A stretch of DNA of 64,000 bases, from assembly GCA_022478985.1 (NCBI GenBank), contig JAKSZP010004191.1, positions 1 through 64,000 of the forward strand, read 5' to 3'. The position numbers and the translations under genes are program-made. Numbering within the stretch: the first letter of the stretch is position 1; each line of letters starts with the position of its first letter. This stretch comes from Massospora cicadina (lineage: Eukaryota > Entomophthoromycota > Entomophthoromycetes > Entomophthorales > Entomophthoraceae). The notes beneath the pieces were generated by a model. It had not been told where the DNA came from and made no database searches. It saw only the letters and a list, made by a program, of their open reading frames with translations. Of this stretch, positions 32,791 to 43,965 are shown one piece after another.

Positions 32791-33269
32791 ACTTGATTCT
32801 TGTAAGATGGCATAGTCGGGCAACAGCAGAGGCAATGAAAAAGAGGGAAATGATAGGCTCTGGGAGCAGAGGTGGAATGTGAACACATAAGGTACTGGTA
32901 CACAGGCTTACTGCTGGCATGATGGGATTAAGATACACAGGTTTGAAAGCTATAAGTTTAAGGGTGCATGGCACTAAGTCTCAGCATGACAGCTATCAAG
33001 TTGGCTTTATTGGTAGGTGCAGTGGCAGTGGAATGTCAGATAATGTGAGGTATAAAAGATATAGATCTGATGAGACTTTAAATGGGGAAGGCGTTATAGG
33101 TGCTGTGGTGCAGCTACTGGCAGGTTTGGAAGGGGGAGCAAAGACAAACGCCTCAGAGGCATGCTGAACATTGGATGTAACACTTTGGCAGTGAGGTGAC
33201 TGGTTGACCTTATGATAGTATAACTGATGGTAAATCTGCTACATTGTCCTAAAACTGAAAAGGGCTCAG
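32791..33269. other. unidentified sequence between the R2 units
   Basis: Somewhat less AT-rich than its surroundings. The open stretch 32919-33167 (82 codons, plus) and overlapping minus-strand frames have no motif I recognise. It may be an old retroelement fragment. Confidence 0.3.
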
Positions 33270-33620
33270 CACAGCCAAAAAAAACAAAAGCTCAAGTTAG
33301 GACAAAACAGTATATTTGAGCAAAAACTGGTTGCAAAATTTACCCCAAAAAGCTATCAAGCATTATAAGATATAGTTCTTTTATAATTGGATAAGCTTAA
33401 ATATCAAATGTTGGAAAGATTCCAATGTATTATGAGGATAATTATCCAGAGGGTCAGCAAATATCTGAACTTCATCATCAATTTTAAAAAATTGAATCTG
33501 ATGAACCATCTATGCACAAGAGGTTCATCATTGTGCACTGAGCTAAGTCTCATTGAGCTCCAGAAAGATAAGTGCTCTTTAAAATTGCATTTAAAAATGT
33601 ACATGCTATAATCAGTGTTG
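33270..33620. repeat. unit R2, second copy
   Basis: Diverged copy of the target region of element E. It carries the uninterrupted sequence at the place (about 33505-33512) where E inserted in the first copy. Confidence 0.6.
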
Positions 33621-34645
33621 ATTCAATTGTGATATTTACTTTGTGGTAGTTCAGTAAATAATATATTATTTATATTGCTAAGTGTGAAATACTAGATTTT
33701 AAATATCCATAATTATAAACAGATAAAATACAAAACAGATAATTTTTATCCTGAAAAAGGCTAGTTTTTATTTTTGATGCACTTTGTTTTTCAGATTTGG
33801 GGTGTGGCACCAAAACCAAACTATAAAGAATTATAAAGCAAAGATAAAACTAGAATAAACCTACCCTCAAATTAATAATTTAGGAAGTTTATTAGTATAA
33901 TATAAAAATTTAAAGCTTGAGCAGGTTTCCTCAGACCTGAGCTAACTTAAGAAAAGTAAAGTTAAAGTTTATTTAAAAATCAAATGGTAAAAACAAATCC
34001 ATAAAATTTAGATGGGATAATAACCAACAAGGTTAGAACCCTATTTCTTTATAAAGAATATACATGCAACAAGCATTTTACTATCACACTTAGAATTAAT
34101 ATTATCTTTAATAAATCAAATACTATGTAAAAGACAGAGCATAATATAAATTATATCTTTCTTTAAGTGTAAACAAAATTTTATCTTAATTAAAAATGAT
34201 TTATAATAACTAGATGAGTTTTACATGTTAAAAATATAAATTTGACAAATGTTAAAGAAAATAAGATCTATTATAGATAGACAGGATATATAAAAAGTTA
34301 TAAACAGCTTAAAGTAATTAACCTTATTTTATATATAGCTATGAAATAATAGTTAAGTAAAAATTAAATATTAACTATAAGGTAATTTTTAATCAGTGAT
34401 ATTAACACAGTTTATTTTTAATTAATAAGGAACTACTATAATAAGATTTTAGATTTTACTTTGAATTAAGATAGAGTACTAGAAGTTTATTATATTAACA
34501 TGCAAGATATAAAAGAGTTTGAGAGCTGTTACTAACTATTTTATTATGGTATAGTGCACTAAAAGTTATATATTTAATTTAGATTTTCTACTAAAATTTA
34601 CCAAAAAAGAGTAGATATGTACTTGGATTAGAGTTTCAGCCAAGA
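33621..34645. other. gene-free AT-rich DNA
   Basis: No ORF, no recognisable element and almost no CpG. Confidence 0.5.
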
Positions 34646-34706
34646 AAAATCTATATGAGGTGGGCTAACCTTTGAATCAAACCACACCAAAAAGTTTTTG
34701 TCGAGT
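34646..34706 (-). mobile_element. SINE (family b) 3' fragment
   Basis: On the minus strand it reads GGTGTGGTTTGATTC, then AGGTTAGCCCACCTCATATAG. It is homologous to the 3' half of the family b SINE at 9934-10035 (GGTGTGGTATATTTG, AGGTTGACCCACCTCAAATAA). Confidence 0.5.
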
Positions 34707-35219
34707 AAAAAAATAAACTATTTAATCTCTTAATTGTTAACAAAATTAAAAAAATACTTACACATTAAGATTACTAGCAATTTTTTGGGTAAGAACATCT
34801 TTATGATTTTATAGCCTAAATTGATATAAACTAATTCTATACATAAGTATAATTGTATATAAAGTAGACTAAATAATATAATCAATAAACTTACTAAGCA
34901 CTACATTATATAATACTCTCAACTGCTCAATATTTTACAACTATGCTTCTCTAGTTATTCTACTATATATGCTTTTACTCAAAAATCAAAGTTTTGTACA
35001 TTTAAAGCTAAGTTAAGTTTCCAAAATGTTTGATAACTTGTGATTCTTTATTTATTAATTAGTTTTATACTATTGCAGTTGTCAAGTCTAGCAAGAATAC
35101 TTTATATAAGGGTATATAGAGTTTCAGCAATAAATAGAGTCATATTTATATATATAGAACTCTTAAAAGGGCTAGTATAATATCTAGTACTAAAAAAGAG
35201 CTAGTGTAATATCAAATAG
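34707..35219. other. gene-free AT-rich DNA
   Basis: No feature seen; nearly devoid of CpG. Confidence 0.4.
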
Positions 35220-36470
35220 AAGCAAAACAAGCAATAAGGCTTTTGGAAGTGGATCGAAATTATTTTCAGTGCTAGAAATTTAGGGACACCCTCTGGAAAA
35301 ACCGGAGAATTTAGTTATAGAATTTAGAAAGATAAGTTTTGTGAATTTTTTTGCGTATGGTAGTTAGCAGCTTAGAGTAGTAACTATAGCTAAACCTAAA
35401 CGGTTTTATTTGGAAGGTAGATTACTGTAATTAAGCAGACTTTAAAATGCTTCTAAAATACACTCAAACTGACTTGGTGCGGCGATCTAAAAGTGAAGTT
35501 ATCTTATTCCTAGTGGCTTAAATGATGTAATGATCATTAAAGTCCTCTTATGTTTGCTTACGGATTTATCCTCCGAAACGCAAGTTTAAAAGAAGAATTA
35601 AGGATCCGCTTTTTTATCAGTGTAGATCATAAAAAGTGATCAGAAAGTTTTAGTACGTGTGGCTTGATCCAAGATGAGATCACCCGTGGCAAAGATAGGC
35701 CTTTCTTATTACGGACTAGTTTTAGAACATTTTTAATGAAGTTGAACCCCACTTATCAATTTTAAATTGGTATCTAGATTCTATTATCCATTCATCTATT
35801 GGTTTACCCGATACCCTTCATCCCTTAGGGCTTTAAAAGACTTCTGCTATACGATTGATCCTTATAGTAAACTTAATTCTCAACTTCATCCATTATCCAT
35901 CGCAGATCTCGTTAAGGACATAAGCGGAGCGTGGTGGTACTATAGTCTATGTAACCTATAAATTCAGAACATTAAGTTTAAGTAATCTAAGTGATTTCAT
36001 AATTTTGGATCCCTGGACACGATTGACTATCGTTATTAAAGCTTCGAATTGCCTATTTCAAACTCAATTAAGTAAAATATTGATTTAGTCTAATTATGTC
36101 GGGTTTTATTTCCTCTAACATAATTAATGTGATCTGCTAGCGATAACACCTTATAATAATATTATTAGCAAGAACACTCGAAGCTTTAAGCTTTTTAGTA
36201 CTAGATGATCCCAACTCGAGGGGGATCTATCGATGGTGGAATCTCGGCACTTTGGTGCTCGCTGGTGCTTTTGGCACAGGATTTCAATGATATAGCAGTT
36301 GCCAGAGTATTGAAGCTCGTGACTACTACTGAAGATTTTTTTGAGGAGGAATAAACCACAAATAAAGTTTTTAATAATAAAACTTTTATTAATATCCAAA
36401 AATGGGATAAAAGCAATCTCTTCGTAAATTACCACCTCCTAGTATTTATGCTGCTCAAGGGCTAATAGCG
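35220..36470. other. CpG-retaining island, possible host-derived segment
   Basis: Roughly thirty-five CpG sites in 1.25 kb, in sharp contrast to flanks that have almost none. Composition is still AT-rich. Two ORFs are present: 35767-35961 plus (64 codons) and 36151-36435 minus (94 codons). Neither has a motif I recognise, and they may be spliced exons, non-coding RNA or chance. It matches nothing else in the window. Candidates are a piece of a host gene or a recently arrived, not yet decayed element. Confidence 0.35.
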
Positions 36471-36673
36471 AGATACAAGTGAATTTGGGTTAGGAAGAGG
36501 ATGGCTTGATTTAGTTAAATGATGATGTAGCCTATCAGAACTCTCAGAATTCTCTCACCTTAGCTTGACTTGATTTCAGGTGAGTGTTCAACAGCAGGTA
36601 TGATAGATATACAGTAATGATTTAATATAAATAATCCAATCAAGCATCTTAAAAATAATTTCACCTCAGCCAA

Positions 36674-36746
36674 TTACATAATGTCCTTATAAGTGATTGG
36701 TGGGTAAATTATTTTTCCCCCTAAAACCCCTTCAAGTATATAAAAG
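36674..36746 (+). promoter_or_regulatory. CCAAT and TATA box pair
   Basis: CCAAT at about 36674 and a strong TATATAAAAG at 36737-36746 lie about 60 bp apart on the plus strand. No gene follows now, because element C is inserted at 36823, some 75-80 bp downstream of the TATA box. This may be the promoter of a disrupted host gene or of an older element whose remainder is at 52507 onward. Confidence 0.4.
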
Positions 36747-36822
36747 AGGGTTTCTCTTGAAAGATAGCACTAAATTTATTTAGTGAAGAGGTGAACTTTC
36801 CTATTAGTTTGCATATTCATCT

Positions 36823-37310
36823 TGTCAGTTAAATGGCATATGAAGCTTAGACTAGCCTGCCCGTTGGGATGTTGAAGCACTAAAAAAACAAGCCATAATT
36901 CTAGAGGCACTGCCACTTGAACAATGTGTATGGCACAGGAAGATGGAAAACAAATGCATGTTGATGTGAGGCAAGCGTAAAAAGAAGCCTGGCAATAAAA
37001 CAGGCTGTTACAACTCTAGACCCCATGGGCCTTGCTGCAGGGAGTTGCACTATTGGACTAGCTGCTTCAGGATACTCAATGGAAGGGTTTGGCACAAAAG
37101 CAGATGTGTGGGGGTGGATCCTCACATGAAGTTGAAATAAATGAGCTCACAGGATTCCAATATCCTGATGGCAGATAGCTTTAATGATGGGATTAAATTT
37201 CCAAAAGTTTCTTACTCAATAGATCCAGTTGACTATTGAGGGAGCTATTATTACTATAATAACAGGTATTTCCCAGCCAATATAGGGGCCAATGGGCCAC
37301 AATGTTAGTG
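36823..37310 (-). pseudogene. LTR-encoded hydrophobic extension, copy in 3' LTR of C
   Basis: Minus-strand homologue of the solo-LTR frame: an A-P-S-I-V-N-W segment near 37240, then M-R-I-H-P at 37125 opening 74 codons with a hydrophobic part (V-T-A-C-F-I-A-R-L-L-F-T-L). Toward the LTR end comes an L-W-L-V-F-L-V-L-Q-H-P segment corresponding to L-A-F-W-L-T-F-W-V-L of other copies. Stops and frame changes interrupt it. Confidence 0.4.
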
Positions 37311-38445
37311 CCATCAGGAGCTTGGCAAGAAAAATTTGAAGTAAATTTAAAAATCTGGGGACATGTGGAGAATTTTATTGTAAAGTGAATTTTAAGAAAT
37401 ATATTAACACTTTTCTCAGCGTGATGCAACTGATTAAATAGTGTTAGATTTTGGACATCTTGTCAAAGCTTAGGATTGGGGCCCTCAAATTTCAACCTAA
37501 CCTGGTAAATTTTCAAGGGAAGGAGAAAACAAGAAAACTGAACTGACATCAAAGGAATTTGTAGCAGGCTGAGTTACTATTAGTTTGACTGCAAATGCCT
37601 GACTTGAGGCTTCACTTCATTTTTGACAATTAGCGCAATGGCATCTGGCCTAATGAGCAACAGGAATCCCCAAGGTCACCCCACATAGGGATGAATCCAA
37701 GGGTCAGAATTGGGTTCAGGATGGCCAACATGCTTGTGCCCAGTTGCTGGGGCATTTGTTTAGCCAAGTGGGTAACATTGATCAACAAACCAGATTTTTG
37801 AGATGGGGTTTTGAGCTAGCGGCAATAGTCCCCAACAAAGGTACATGCCCATCAGGCTTTGTCTCTGAAGATTTTGAGGTAAGTTTGGATCTGGCAACCT
37901 CATTTTCCAATGGCTCAATGCCATTAGCAATTTCAACCAAAAGTTTTGTTTCTTGACATATTCTGACTATGAGTTACACACTTGTTGAGCTTTGTCCCTA
38001 TAGATTTTGGACCAAGTTATAAACTGATGACATTATTTAATAATCTGATGCCATTGTCAAGTGATCCTGAGGACTTAACACTTAATTACGCATCTACAAA
38101 ATGTGTGAGCCTGTCAGGCCTTGTTGCCATGGTTGTAAGGTATTTTGACTTTGATTTTAAAGCTCAGCGCCATCAACTTCATTAAGTCCTTCCAGATCAT
38201 GGGGGTAGCAGTTTCCGATGATTTTAGTGCAAATTTCCTCAAACTACTATACTATTTCAGCTGAGGTAAGTGCAGGGACTTGGGGAGGAATCCTCAGGGA
38301 GAGAGCTGTTAACTAGCACTTGTCTACCACATGGGCGAGATTGCCCTGTGTGATGAGTGGGACATCCTCCCCCTTTAGATCCTTTTTATTAGGAAATAGG
38401 AAAACTTCCCATTTCAAGAAGAGAGGTCACTCCCCCAGACTTACA
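36823..38445 (-). repeat. 3' LTR of element C
   Basis: On the plus strand it starts TGTCAG and ends GACTTACA, about 1623 bp. It aligns with 42895-43965 plus 51925-52501, with the solo LTR (13838-22048) and with 62904-64000. The part 36940-37110 is nearly identical to 43010-43185, whereas neighbouring LTR sequence differs by an estimated 10-15%. Confidence 0.85.
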
Positions 38446-38465
38446 TTACCCTTTCCTTTTGCCAA
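38446..38465 (-). promoter_or_regulatory. polypurine tract of element C
   Basis: Minus strand GGCAAAAGGAAAGGGTAA abuts the 3' LTR start TGTAAGTC. Confidence 0.75.
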
Positions 38466-38640
38466 AGGAAGGGCATCACCACCGGGAAATTGTGTGAGAG
38501 CTACATTTTTGTGAGCCTTAGGCAACTTGATGGCCATCAAAGTAGCAATTTTTGAGAGGGGACAGAGTGCATTGAGGTAGGAAATGTGAAAAGCCCTAAC
38601 CAGTTTCAAGCAAATGCACAATCTTGAGCCTTATATAATT

Positions 38641-38800
38641 GTTCTTATAGACTGGATAGCCCTTTCAAGTGACAAGTCAATATAAACCTCTGAAATCTGT
38701 AGGATGCTAAAATGTTCTCCACTTCAGCCTCTTCTGCACCCTCAATCACTATTGGGTATAGATTTGAGGGAATTGTCCCCTTGAATGGGGATAGCTGTGA
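38641..38800 (-). pseudogene. chromodomain of element C
   Basis: Minus-strand reading A-E-E-A-E-V-E-N-I-L-A-S-Y followed by F-I-(L/stop)-T-C-H-L-K-G. This is the same module as E-V-K-G-I-L-A in element E. It is interrupted by a stop and a frameshift in the second half. Confidence 0.65.
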
Positions 38801-39740
38801 TATGAGGAAAACAGGATGTTGCTTCCAGTGTAATGAAAATTTTAACCAGAAAGCACTATTCCCCTAATCTTTCTCCACCAAGTGGGAACCCAAACGCCTA
38901 CTTGCAAACATCTGAGAAGGGTTGCATACTCAAATGATGCATATTGAGCATAACATATGACTCACTATGATATCATGTACTGGAAGCCGCTTCCAATGTG
39001 CAAACTGCTTATAGTCACTTATACCCTTAGTAAGATGCTCCCGCACCAAGGACTGTGTAGACTAAATGTGCTCTGCATGATCTGCGGTGGCTGGGACCTC
39101 TTGCTGCAGACACGGACTTTCTGAAAATGAGGGGTTGTACCCCAAGGTTGCTTCATATGAGGAAAACTTGAAGAGGCGTGCGTTTCATTCTTATAAGCAA
39201 ACTGAGAAAGAGGAAGGTTATAAGCCCAAGTATCCTGCACAGCTGCAGCATAGCAACGCAAGTACTGCTCCAGAATTTTATTAACCCTCTCAGTTTGGCC
39301 ATCATACTGAGGATGATATGCTGTAGATTGACAAAGTGTAATTTTTAAGATTGATAAAAGCTCATTCCAGAACTGCGCTGTAAACTGAGTCTCACGGTCA
39401 CTGACAATCTCCTATAGAAGACCAAACATAAAAAGCACATGGTGCATAAAAGATGGCAATTTCCTCTAAAGTAATGGCTAAAGAGCATGGGATAAATAGG
39501 TCAAATTTTGTAAAACGATCAACCACCACCATCACTGCAATAAACCTGTTAGAACTGGGAAGTTCAACATTAAAATCCATAGACAACAATGTCCATGGAC
39601 CTTTAGTCTGTTGTAAAGGGTGAAGAAGACTATTCCTTCCTGATCAATCTGACTTGGACCATGTGAAGGTAACAAAATAAGCAATCCAGGCTGGTACTTC
39701 TTTTGACAAGCCCTCTCAATTATAGTATGCTTAATCAAGT
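38801..39740 (-). pseudogene. integrase of element C, catalytic triad preserved
   Basis: First Asp in L-S-M-D-F-N-V-E-L (39589 downward) with V-V-V-D-R-F-T-K-F after it. Second Asp in E-I-V-S-D-R-E-T-Q-F (about 39410). Glu in Y-D-G-Q-T-E-R-V-N-K (about 39290). An open stretch then continues 39261-39019. A stop near 39398 separates the first and second motifs. GPY/F is not clearly readable. Confidence 0.85.
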
Positions 39741-39899
39741 TGATACATTCCTTTTTACTGAGATGGCCGACTATGGGGGTTGTGATGAGCCTGAAACACT
39801 TCAGCTCTAAGAAGAGGAGGAACCCACACCTTTAACTGAATATAAAATAATGCCCTCCGCCAAGTAATATAGAGAATGTTTATAAACTGGAAGGAAAAT

Positions 39900-40500
39900 T
39901 TACTCCAGAAGATTCAAACCTTCAAGACAGGTCATTTGGGCTGCTAAAACATGTTATATAAGAGGCGCATCAAAAGCTGAGTCCACTGATAAGACCATGT
40001 AAAGTACTATTGATAAGATTTGAGTAGTGGTAATTATGGTAAACAGATCCTCTTCATCTGAGTCAGTGAGGCAAAGAGCAAGGTTATGACTGAGAAAGTC
40101 AGGAAATACATTTAACGCACCTTTTAAAAATCTCATATTCACTGGTGAAACTACAAAAATACCAGTAGGTTTGAGCCTGCCAATGTGCAAACTTCTGTGG
40201 ATTGCAAAAATACAGAAGGCTTGGTAATATATATGCAATGTTAACTCATGCTGAGTGTCTTATAAGAGATACTGCCAGTGAGTCAAGGACCATACAATGG
40301 CTGCCAACTTCTTATTGTAGATAACTCAAGATTGTTTAGTAGGAGAGAACTTGTGGGAAAAATAGGTAACTGGATGTTCTACCCATCATGCTTCTGAAGC
40401 AGGACAGCCCCAACTGAACAGATAAGTCATCACATGCAATGACATAGGGTTTGGAGAGGTCTGAGTGTTTTAGGATGGAGGGAGTGATAAATACACCTTT
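39900..40500 (-). pseudogene. RNase H of element C
   Basis: Fragmentary. The C-terminal part lies at 40238-39954 (A-L-N-V-F-P-D-F-L-S-H-N, with the last catalytic Asp kept, unlike in E). Upstream the domain is broken by several stops in 40240-40500. Confidence 0.65.
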
Positions 40501-41399
40501 TTAATTGACTTAAATGCCTTCTGGCACTCGTGTGTCTAATAAAAGTGAACATTCTTACCCATGAGTGGATGAAATGGAGCTGCTAACTGGGATAGAGCTG
40601 AGAAAAATTTCTTCAAAAAGGTGATAGTGCCCAAAAAGCTTCTCAAGTGCTTTTGGGTCTTAGAAGTTGACCATTCATAGAAGGCATCCAACTTGGAGGG
40701 AATATCATACCCATCTTTTAAGACAAGATTGCTCAAAAAGGTAATTTTCTCCCTATAAAACTTGCATTTTTAAGGTTTGACAAACAGACCTGCCTTGTTC
40801 AAGGCAGCCACTACTGCTTTCTAGTCTTTTGCATGTTGTTTGGAAGTTGAGGTTTGTATCAAAATATCATTGATGTATGAACTGTGTGAGTGAATTGGAG
40901 GTCACCTAGCACACTATCAATCATTCTTTAGAATGTGCCCAGTGCATTCTTTACCCCAAAGAGCATTACTCAAAATTGGAAAATATCCCTTTTTTCAGAT
41001 AGCGGTAAGTCATTCCTGACCTCTCATTTCATGGATTTGATTAAAGATATTAACAAAATCAAGTTTATAGAACATATGTGACAAAGCAATCGCCTGACCA
41101 ATTGTCTGCTCTAATGGCAAAGGGTAGGGATCATGGACTGTAATTTTATTTAGGTGATTATAATTTATGTAGGGATGAAGGGAACCATCAGCCTTTATGG
41201 CAATAACAATGGGAGAAGCAACTGGTGATGTCTCTTTGAACAACCACCCTTTCTTAAGCATGTCATCCAACCATGAATTGAGAGAAGCCTCCTCCTCTGT
41301 ATGCGGATACAAAGGACAGTTAATATTTACCACCTGCACCATTTTTCTAAACCCTAAACCAAATAGTATGAGGAGTGAGATGGTCCCCCTTCTTAGCAT
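40501..41399 (-). pseudogene. reverse transcriptase of element C, catalytic Asp changed
   Basis: Open 41399-41010 (130 codons) with W-L-D-D-M-L-K-K-G, S-P-I-V-I-A, D-G-S-L-H-P-Y-I-N-Y and K-L-D-F-V-N-I-F-N-Q-I. The active-site box at 40866-40877 reads Y-I-N-D where E has Y-I-D-D, so the first catalytic aspartate of the pair is lost. The connection part is open 40736-40536 (K-H-L-R-S-F-L-G-T-I-T-F-L-K-K-F). Confidence 0.85.
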
Positions 41400-41749
41400 T
41401 AAAGATACTTTAATATCACATCAATGCCTCAAAGAAATCCAATGGGAGACCCCATGGGGAACAAAGGAAGTAATCAAACTGCAGTCTTGAGTTTTAGTGA
41501 GAGTATCCACTAAAGAAAACTCGCCCTCCATATGGTCATTAGCAAATGATAACATATTAGACTCAAGGTAATTTCTAACATGCTGCTAATGCCACAAACC
41601 CACTCCCAAAATTACTGAAAGAACCAAGTTTGGCATTGCAGAGAACCAAACACAAAAGCTAAACTGAAAACTGAAAAAGGTACTGGGCATCAAACTAAAT
41701 ATATGGGATGGGAAGCTGATGAAGTGACCATCACTGTAAGACCCAAAAC

Positions 41750-41890
41750 CAGGTCAAGTTCCAAATGGTGGGAAGCTCTACACTCATAAAATTACCCACT
41801 TCTCCAGTGCTTACCAAAGCCTCAAAGGACACGTGGTGAGCTCCAATACTAATCCTCATGGGAAATAAAAAATAGGTGAAGTTTTGTTAA
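41750..41890 (-). pseudogene. protease of element C, active site lost
   Basis: Minus-strand frame A-H-H-V-S-F-E-A-L-V-S-T-G-E. The catalytic motif at 41800-41811 is S-T-G-E in place of D-T-G-A. The flanking residues match element E closely (A-H-Q-V-S-F-E-A-L-V-E-T-G-A). Confidence 0.7.
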
Positions 41891-42876
41891 ATGATAGATT
41901 TGGTCATTTCTGCTGATACTGAAGAGATAGCTAGAAAATCAGGAAAAAGGTTGGGCTTTTTTTCAGGAGTAAAGTTGGGAAGAGTAAGGGTTTGAAAACC
42001 AGCTTTTTTAATCTGGGCTTTTACTGACTCATTGATAGATGAACCAAGGTAGTCCAACAAAGGTGCGGGGGCATTGGCTGGCTCTGGGACCAGTACCAAT
42101 ACTGGTTTAACACTGGGAACAGAATCAAAGCCTCTGTTAGGTAACCCAATCATGTAATTTTAACTTGAAGGTAGAAAGCATGGTGAAGGGAGGCATTGAT
42201 GGAGGTTACAGCCTTGCACATTTGTTCCACTGTCCCCATAAAGGTAGACCAAACTTTGTGATGAGCAGAGGCAGAATCCAACGCCAAACTAAAAATTACT
42301 TGGAGCATATCATTAGAGAACTCAAGTGTGGGGGCCTGCTCACAAAAGGCTGCAATTAAAGAGGTCAATATAGGGGCTTCAGCCATAAAGGAAAGTAATT
42401 GAAATAAATGTCTGAACGTGACATGGGGGGTTTCAAAGCTGCTGATACTGCTGCAACAACTGAGGTAGGATCACCCTCACCAGAAGAGGAACTCAGAAGT
42501 CCTGCAACTACCAACAGCTCCTCCTTTAACTGAATCTAAAAGAGCAGCACCTTGCTGGGTGTTGGAAAGTGAAGAAGCATTAGTCAGGGCAACAACAGAT
42601 AGCATTTGCACCTTGGAAAGGGCATCGTGGACTTGATTAACTATGTATCAGAAGGTGATACTTGGATTCTCTACTTGAGAAGAGCTGAGAAAAGAGTAGC
42701 AGCCCACGGGGCCCTGCTATTATAAATAAATTCCTTCAAAGCCTTTCAAACGCTTCTCACAAAATTGGCAATTAACCAAACAAAAAGCAGTAGACAAACT
42801 TATGACTGCACGTTAATTTGGTAAAGAGTAACCACTGCAGTGCCCATCTCTGAGAGGAGGGCGTAAATGGCTGGAA
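41891..42876 (-). pseudogene. gag of element C
   Basis: Two open stretches, 42386-42150 (78 codons) and 42153-41887 (88 codons, Pro-rich then a P-N-F-T-P-E-K-K segment), with broken sequence upstream. No zinc knuckle is seen. The assignment is by position between PBS and protease. Confidence 0.55.
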
Positions 42877-42894
42877 ACAATGGTTGGTTGATTA
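42877..42894 (-). promoter_or_regulatory. primer-binding site of element C (self-priming type)
   Basis: The minus strand after the LTR end reads TAATCAACCAACCATTG. The 11 nt AATCAACCAAC are exactly complementary to GTTGGTTGATT found in the LTR at 63690-63700. C's own LTR segment (43468-43478) has decayed to 8 of 11 matches. Confidence 0.55.
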
Positions 42895-43965
42895 TGTCAG
42901 GGAGACAGCATATGAAGTTTAAACTGGCCTGTTAGTTAAGAATCAGAAACAACCAAAAAGCTACCAGTATGCCAGAGGAACTGCTGCTCAAATGACGTTG
43001 TATGGCGCAGGAAGATGGGAAACAAATGCACGTTGATGTGAGGCAAGCGTAAAAAGAAGCCTGGCAATAAAACAGGCTGTTACAACTCTAGACCCCATGG
43101 GCCTTGCTGCAGGGAGTTGCACTATTAGACTAGCTGCTTCAGGATACTCAATGGAAGGGTTTGGCACAAAAGCAGATGTGAGGGGGTGAATCCTCACATG
43201 AATTTGAAATAAATAAGCCCACAGGATTTCAATATTTTAGTGACAGGTGGCTTCAACAACGGGATTAAATTCCAAGAAGTTTCTTACTCAATAGATCTAG
43301 TTGACTACAGAGAGAGCTATTGTGACTATCATAATTGGTATTTTTCAACCAATGCAGGGGCCAATGGGCCACAATGTTAGTGCCATCAGGAGCTCAGCAA
43401 AAAATTTGAAGTATATTTAAAAAATTAGGAACTTATGGGAAATTTTATTGTAAAGTGAATTTTAAGAATTTGACCAACAATTTCCTCAGTGTGATGCAAC
43501 TGATTAAATAGTTTAATTTGGGACAGCTTGTTAAAGCATGGGATTAGGGCCTTAAAATTTTGACCTAACCTGGCAAATTTTTGAGGGAAGGGAAAAATGA
43601 CTTTAATCCAAACTGACATTGAAGGAATCAGCGTCAGTCCAAGTCACTATCAGTTCAACTGCAAACACCTGACTTGAGGCTTCACAGCATTTCTAACAGT
43701 TAGAATGATAGCATCTGCCAATGGGCAACATGAATCCCCAAGGCTACCCCACATAGGGGCAGTTTCAACAGGTCATAAACAGGTTTGAGATGGCCAACCC
43801 ACCCATGCCTGGTCGCTGGGGCGTCCATTTGGCCAAGTGGTTAATATTGATCAAAAATCCAGATTTTTGAGATGGGGGTTTTGAGCTAGCAGCAACAGTC
43901 CCCAATGGAGGTAAATGCCTGTCAGGCTTTGTCTCTAAAGATTTCAAGGGGAGTTTCAGATTTTG
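42895..43965 (-). repeat. 5' LTR of element C, part adjoining the PBS
   Basis: Starts TGTCAG on the plus strand and aligns with 36823-37900 of the 3' LTR. Homology stops around 43965, where insert X begins, and resumes at about 51925. It includes a 69-codon minus-strand open stretch (43197-42988, M-R-I-H-P-L) nearly identical to the one at 37125-36901. Confidence 0.8.

Noticed and set aside
32919..33167. 82-codon plus-strand ORF between the R2 units as a gene
   Set aside because: No motif, and overlapping open frames on the other strand. Probably an unlabelled repeat fragment.
35767..35961. 64-codon ORF as a host gene
   Set aside because: Short, without a motif, and no second copy to test conservation. 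Described only as part of the CpG-retaining island.
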